DNA from: Roseibacillus sp.
GTDB taxonomy: Bacteria > Verrucomicrobiota > Verrucomicrobiia > Verrucomicrobiales > Akkermansiaceae
Assembly (NCBI GenBank): GCA_022448985.1
Contig: JAKVCR010000030.1
Span: 1 to 64,000 of the forward strand
DNA: 64,000 nucleotides
Reading direction: 5' to 3'
Shown here: positions 60,386-64,000 of the stretch, piece after piece
Layout: every line of letters begins with the position of its first letter
How positions within the stretch are numbered: position 1 is the first letter of the stretch
The notes under the pieces: model-generated
Seen by the model: only the letters and a program-made list of their open reading frames with translations
Database searches by the model: none
What the model was told of the DNA's origin: nothing
Translations under genes and position numbers: made by a program

Positions 60386-61036
60386 ATGAGAAGATTGATC
60401 GTGTTGGGGCTGGGAGGGGTGTTGGCGTTATCGGCCCGGGCGGATAATGGAAACGGGGACCAGGAGGCAGGTGGTGTGGCGCAGGTCCCTATTGCGGACG
60501 GGGTGGTTTCTGCAGATGAGGAAAAGCTGCGCACGGCAGTTGTCAATATTCAGGAGCTCTTCCGTAATTTCCACAAGGTCCATAAGGCGGAGGAGGAGAT
60601 TAACATGGAGCGTGCCCGGATCCAGAAGGAGCATAATGATGCGGCTGGTCGCCTGCGCAGCATGGATCAGAGCCTGCGGGAATTGGAGGGCTCCCTCCAG
60701 AGCACGGATTTGAGCGATCGGGACCGTTCCTCGCTGGATCGTAAAAAGGGTGTGCGGTTCCATGAACGTGAGCGGCTCAATCACGAGCGAATTTCCAATC
60801 TCAATGCTCGCCACACCGAGTTGAATCGCAAGATGGCAGCACGCATGGACGCACTCCTTAAGGAGATTCACAACCTCGTGGCGGTGCATGCCGAACGCCT
60901 GGGCTTTGATCTTGTGTTTGATATCGACGGGACCAATACCTCCCAGGTTCCCATGCTCCTTTTTGCCAAGGAAGCCACGGACCTCACGCCCATGATCCTG
61001 AAAGAACTCAATGGAAACGCGCGGTCGAAGGGCTGA
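60386..61036 (+). CDS. Skp/OmpH-family periplasmic chaperone, copy 1
   Basis: A 216-residue protein with a signal peptide (MRRLIVLGLGGVLALSARAD). The mature part is highly charged and helical, as in Skp, with a long coiled coil (about 50-165: KVHKAEEEINMERARIQKEH, RSMDQSLRELEGSLQSTDLS) and a C-terminal segment VAVHAERLGFDLVFDIDGTN. Skp holds unfolded outer membrane proteins in the periplasm on their way to the BAM complex. TTG 60374 is an alternative start; ATG 60386 is preferred. Next come a second skp-like gene and lpxD, a well-known arrangement that often also includes bamA upstream; here panC occupies that side. Confidence 0.8.
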   Translation: MRRLIVLGLGGVLALSARADNGNGDQEAGGVAQVPIADGVVSADEEKLRTAVVNIQELFRNFHKVHKAEEEINMERARIQKEHNDAAGRLRSMDQSLRELEGSLQSTDLSDRDRSSLDRKKGVRFHERERLNHERISNLNARHTELNRKMAARMDALLKEIHNLVAVHAERLGFDLVFDIDGTNTSQVPMLLFAKEATDLTPMILKELNGNARSKG

Positions 61037-61110
61037 GATTCCGGGTTGGGGTTTGACGATCCCGAAATTTCTCTTCAATCTTCTCCTTAATCCTAAGAAA
61101 CGACAAGCAA

Positions 61111-61710
61111 ATGACCTTTCACCAACTGACTCTCGCGGCTGCCATTGCCCTGCTGTTCGCTCTACCTGCGGCTGCGCAGGATAAACTCAAGATCGCCACG
61201 GTTGATATGCAGACGCTGTTCAAGCAGTACCATCGCACGAACGCGGCTCAGAAGGAGGTCAATGTTGAGCGGGCCAAGATCCAGCAAAATAACAATGAGC
61301 GCCTCGAGACGATCCGCGCCCTGGAGGACGAGTTGCAGGGACTGCGTAAGCAACTGGACGATCCCTCTCTCAGTGACAAGCGGAAGCAGGAGCTATTCAA
61401 GGATTTCCAGGGAAAGACCCAGGAGGGAGTGGCTCTCGACCGGGAGCGTCGCGAGTTCCTCCAGCGACGCAACGCTGCCCTCAATGAGAAGATGGTGCAG
61501 AAGATGCGGGGAATCCTTGAGGAGATCCGGAAGCTGGTGGAAGACCGAGCGAAGTCCGATGACTACGATTACGTTTTCGATAAGTCTGGTCAGAGCACTT
61601 CCCAGGTTCCCTTTCTGCTCTATACCAAGGATGCCACCGATATCACGGCTGGTCTGTTATCTGTGCTGAACAAGGGGGCACCTGCTCCTGCCCCTGAGGG
61701 CGGAAAGTAG
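61111..61710 (+). CDS. Skp/OmpH-family periplasmic chaperone, copy 2
   Basis: A 199-residue protein with signal peptide (about 1-22, ending PAAAQ) and a coiled-coil core. It has the family pattern: KIATVDMQTLFKQYHRTNAA near the mature N-terminus, then charged coiled coil (NVERAKIQQNNNERLETIRA; ELFKDFQGKTQEGVALDRER), and DDYDYVFDKSGQSTSQVPF near the end. It shares its order and key phrases (VNVERAKIQ/INMERARIQ, TSQVP) with the preceding copy, so they are tandem paralogues of one gene. They are separated by 74 bp. The two could form hetero-oligomers or serve different clients; E. coli has only one Skp. Confidence 0.85.
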   Translation: MTFHQLTLAAAIALLFALPAAAQDKLKIATVDMQTLFKQYHRTNAAQKEVNVERAKIQQNNNERLETIRALEDELQGLRKQLDDPSLSDKRKQELFKDFQGKTQEGVALDRERREFLQRRNAALNEKMVQKMRGILEEIRKLVEDRAKSDDYDYVFDKSGQSTSQVPFLLYTKDATDITAGLLSVLNKGAPAPAPEGGK

Positions 61711-61752
61711 TCGTTCCTGCAGGAGGTATTCGCTTCTAACACCTTAGCCATT

Positions 61753-62787
61753 GTGGAATTCCGGATCGCGGAAGTGACCGCCTTGGTGGGGGGAGCTCTG
61801 GTTGCGGGTGACGAGACCGTCATTCTGAACGGGGTCAAAACCCTGGACGAGGCAGGTCCCGGTGATCTGAGTTTTTTCGGTGTTGCAAAATACCGGGCCC
61901 AGTTTGATGCAACGAAGGCTGGAGCAGTTCTCGTGACGCCCGATGTTGATGCTGGTCCGGAGGGAGTGGCGCTTATTCAGGTTTCAAACCCGTCCTATGC
62001 TCTCGCGACCCTTGCGAAGAAGGTGGAAGAGCAGGCGCGTGATTTCACTCCTGGAATCCGGTCCGGGTCCCATGTTTCGGAGCACGCCCGGGTAGATCCC
62101 GGCGCGGCGGTTCATCCGGGTGCAGTGGTGGAATACGGGGCGGTCATTGGAGCTGGCTCGGAGGTGTGCGCTGGTGCGGTGATCGGATGTGGGGTGAAAG
62201 TTGGTGAGGATTGCATCATCTATCAAAATGCAAGCGTGCGGAAAGGGTGCATTTTAGGTGATCGGGTGATTCTGCAGCCCGGGGCGGTGATCGGATCGGA
62301 CGGGTTCGGCTACGAATTTTCTGAGGGTAAGCACCAGAAGGTTCCGCAACTCGGGATTGTAGTGCTGGAGAATGACGTGGAAATTGGTGCCAATGCCTGC
62401 GTGGATCGGGCACGCATCGGCAGGACAGTGGTGGGAGAGGGGAGCAAGATCGACAACCTGGTGCAGGTTGGGCACAATGTAGAGATCGGCAAACACTGCA
62501 TCCTCGTGGCACTGTCGGGAGTGGCGGGGAGTGCAAAGCTGCAGGACCACGTAACGATTGCGGCCCAGGCTGGCATCAACGGGCACATTGAGATTGCCAG
62601 TGGGGTGCAACTGGGAGGCAAATCGGGTGCGTTCCAGAGTATCACCGAGCCCGGAGCCTACATGGGTGCTCCCGCGAAGCCTCTCAAGGAAGAAATTCGA
62701 ATCTGGAGAGAACTGAGCAAGCTGCAGGAGACGCGTCAGGAGGTGAAGACCCTGCGCAAGGAACTGGACGAGTTGAAGGGAATCTAG
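61753..62787 (+). CDS. lpxD: UDP-3-O-(3-hydroxyacyl)glucosamine N-acyltransferase
   Basis: A 344-residue enzyme read from GTG 61753. The N-terminal uridine-binding domain includes VKTLDEAGPGDLSFFGVAKY, diagnostic of LpxD. Residues about 110-300 form the left-handed beta-helix of hexapeptide repeats (ARVDPGAAVHPGAVVEYGAV; IIYQNASVRKGCILGDRVIL), with FGYEFSEGKHQKVPQLGIVV, the GHNVEIGKHC segment carrying the catalytic histidine, and AQAGINGHIEIASGVQLGGK. The C-terminal helix (ELSKLQETRQEVKTLRKELD) trimerises. LpxD adds the second acyl chain in lipid A synthesis. Its position after two skp-like genes is conserved in Gram-negatives. It is convergent with the beta-CASP gene. Confidence 0.94.
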   Translation: MEFRIAEVTALVGGALVAGDETVILNGVKTLDEAGPGDLSFFGVAKYRAQFDATKAGAVLVTPDVDAGPEGVALIQVSNPSYALATLAKKVEEQARDFTPGIRSGSHVSEHARVDPGAAVHPGAVVEYGAVIGAGSEVCAGAVIGCGVKVGEDCIIYQNASVRKGCILGDRVILQPGAVIGSDGFGYEFSEGKHQKVPQLGIVVLENDVEIGANACVDRARIGRTVVGEGSKIDNLVQVGHNVEIGKHCILVALSGVAGSAKLQDHVTIAAQAGINGHIEIASGVQLGGKSGAFQSITEPGAYMGAPAKPLKEEIRIWRELSKLQETRQEVKTLRKELDELKGI

Positions 62788-62793
62788 ACCCTT

Positions 62794-64000
62794 CTAAAGC
62801 CGGAGGGGTTTTCCCGGGGAAGGCACAACCGCCCCCTCGACTTGATCAGCGAACCACTCTTGTGCCGCGGGATCGCCGTGAACGAGGACGGTCTGACGGG
62901 CATTTGTTTGCTGCATGAACGCCAGGAGTTGGTCCCGGGTGGCATGCCCGCTGAAGTCATAAATCTCCACCCCACAGTTCAGCGGTAACTCGGGAAGGTC
63001 CTTGTCGAGCCGGATGTTGTCGCCGGGCTGGGCGGAGCGAATCTTTCCCCCGGGGCTATCGGGATCAGCATAGCCTACAAAAAGGAGCATGTTCGCCGGG
63101 TTTTCGATAAAGCCGCGCGCGAAGCCGTTGGAAGTGGTGTTCTCCGTCATCATGCCGCTCGACAGGGCGTAGATCGCTCCCCGCTCGAGGGGAATGCGTC
63201 TGCGACCCCGTCGGTTTCCGGTAATGGGATTCATGTCCCGCAGAATCTTGAAACCTGGTGAACAACGGCGGGTGGAGTCTGAGAACTTGTCGTAGATAAC
63301 AGTCATTTTAGTGCTCAGCCCACCAATGTAGACAGGTGCGTCCGGAAGGTCTCCATTCTCCTTGTAGTTGTGGAGCATGGTAAGGACTTCCTGGGTCTTG
63401 CCGATGGCGAAGACGGGAATGAGTACGGATCCGCCACCGGTCAGGCAACTTCGGATGTCCCCGATGAAGCGCTCTTCCTCGTTCTTGCGACAGTAACCGG
63501 CGGGGCGGGGAGATTCACCACGCGTGGTTTCCACAATGAGAGCGTCGAGGGTCCTGTTCCCCAGGTCCGGGAAGCGGGCTCCACGGATGAGAGTATGGTC
63601 GTCAAAATGAACATCACCACTGTAGAAGAAACTTTTGTCACTACCCTCAAGCAGGACTCCTGCAGAACCGAGAATGTGACCGGCATCGTAGAAGGTGGCA
63701 CGTGCCGTGCCGTTCCAGTCGAGATCGAAGGGTTTTTCGTAATCACGCGGTTCGATGCGGGGAGCGAGCTCTTCGAGGGCGCGATGCGTAAACAGGGGGT
63801 AGTCCTCGATACCCAGTTCCACCCGCTGGGATTTCATTACATTTACGGAATTGTGGAGGAGGGCGTCGCCCAGGGCACTGGTGGCGGGGGTCATGAATAC
63901 GCGAGCGGAAGGTTGGTCGCGCATCAGAATCGGGAGCGTTCCCACGTGATCGAGATGAGAGTGCGTTACGATTACGGCATCGATGCTGTCGTGGGGAATA
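62794..64000 (-). CDS. Beta-CASP metallo-beta-lactamase nuclease, N-terminus beyond window edge
   Basis: About 402 residues are visible; the frame is open to the right edge, so the start is outside the window. The fragment begins within the metal-binding loop VTHSHLDHVGTLPIL (HxHxDH). Further landmarks are YDAGHILGSAGVLLEG, FFYSGDVHFDDHTLIRG, the beta-CASP TTRGESPRPA, LIPVFAIGKTQEVLTMLHNY, and the C-terminal YDFSGHATRDQLLAFMQ, with TVLVHGDPAAQEWFADQ. This fits the RNA-processing beta-CASP exonuclease/endonuclease group (CPSF73-like); the precise RNA target is not predictable. It converges with lpxD, the stops being only six bases apart. Confidence 0.88.
   Translation of the reverse strand, partial: IPHDSIDAVIVTHSHLDHVGTLPILMRDQPSARVFMTPATSALGDALLHNSVNVMKSQRVELGIEDYPLFTHRALEELAPRIEPRDYEKPFDLDWNGTARATFYDAGHILGSAGVLLEGSDKSFFYSGDVHFDDHTLIRGARFPDLGNRTLDALIVETTRGESPRPAGYCRKNEEERFIGDIRSCLTGGGSVLIPVFAIGKTQEVLTMLHNYKENGDLPDAPVYIGGLSTKMTVIYDKFSDSTRRCSPGFKILRDMNPITGNRRGRRRIPLERGAIYALSSGMMTENTTSNGFARGFIENPANMLLFVGYADPDSPGGKIRSAQPGDNIRLDKDLPELPLNCGVEIYDFSGHATRDQLLAFMQQTNARQTVLVHGDPAAQEWFADQVEGAVVPSPGKPLRL

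Overview
The window looks like chromosomal DNA of a Verrucomicrobiota (PVC superphylum) heterotroph. It is GC-rich and carries families typical of that group: DUF1501 proteins with Tat-like leaders, DUF1549/DUF1553 proteins, a PVC-type membrane-bound dehydrogenase with HEAT repeats and a CxxCH heme domain, secreted Gfo/Idh/MocA proteins, and very large lamin-tail/CotH proteins. LpxD, WaaA and two Skp/OmpH-like chaperones show an LPS-bearing outer membrane. I see no rRNA, tRNA, CRISPR array, insertion sequence, integrase or phage gene. About 41 protein genes cover most of the sequence, and two of them run off the window edges.

Region 1 (1-25 kb) is rich in exported proteins and cytochromes: a truncated c-type cytochrome, two Gfo/Idh/MocA proteins, the PVC dehydrogenase, a DUF5077-like protein, and two DUF1549-DUF1501 clusters, the second with an additional DUF1501 gene. 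Between the clusters lie a two-domain glycosyltransferase, a KdgK-like sugar kinase, and a quinol:cytochrome c oxidoreductase built from a Rieske protein and one polypeptide joining cytochrome b6, subunit IV and two heme-c domains. A DUF502 membrane protein follows.

Region 2 (25-37 kb) holds two tandem paralogues of 1785 and 2099 residues. Each combines several lamin-tail domains, a CotH-kinase-like core, a PKD-like domain, a DUF1349-like beta-sandwich domain, calcium-binding TSP3 repeats and a conserved C-terminal domain. They are the most unusual part of the window. A strong hairpin at 37155-37178 separates them from the next gene.

Region 3 (37-56 kb) is mostly envelope and housekeeping: SAM hydroxide adenosyltransferase, a SASA-type esterase, a polytopic YejM/LtaS-like sulfatase-fold protein, an FmdB zinc ribbon, a membrane protein with a Lys-Ala-Glu repeat, a HAD phosphatase and an MGDG-synthase-like glycosyltransferase. 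Then comes a five-gene run (two unknowns, an AsmA-like protein, rsmD, waaA), followed on the minus strand by nadB, a GH3 beta-glucosidase and an RlpA-like protein.

Region 4 (56-64 kb) contains a nagB-nagA pair with overlapping ends, followed by an Nramp-fold transporter lacking the family's metal-binding motifs. Next are panC (divergent), two tandem Skp-like genes with lpxD, and the start-less end of a beta-CASP metallo-beta-lactamase nuclease.

Taken together, the genes suggest an organism that breaks down polysaccharides outside the cytoplasm (GH3, SASA esterase, DUF1501/1549 sets, oxidoreductases), recycles amino sugars through NagA/NagB, and respires through an unusual bc-type complex. 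All functions here are inferred by reading motifs; no database search was run.
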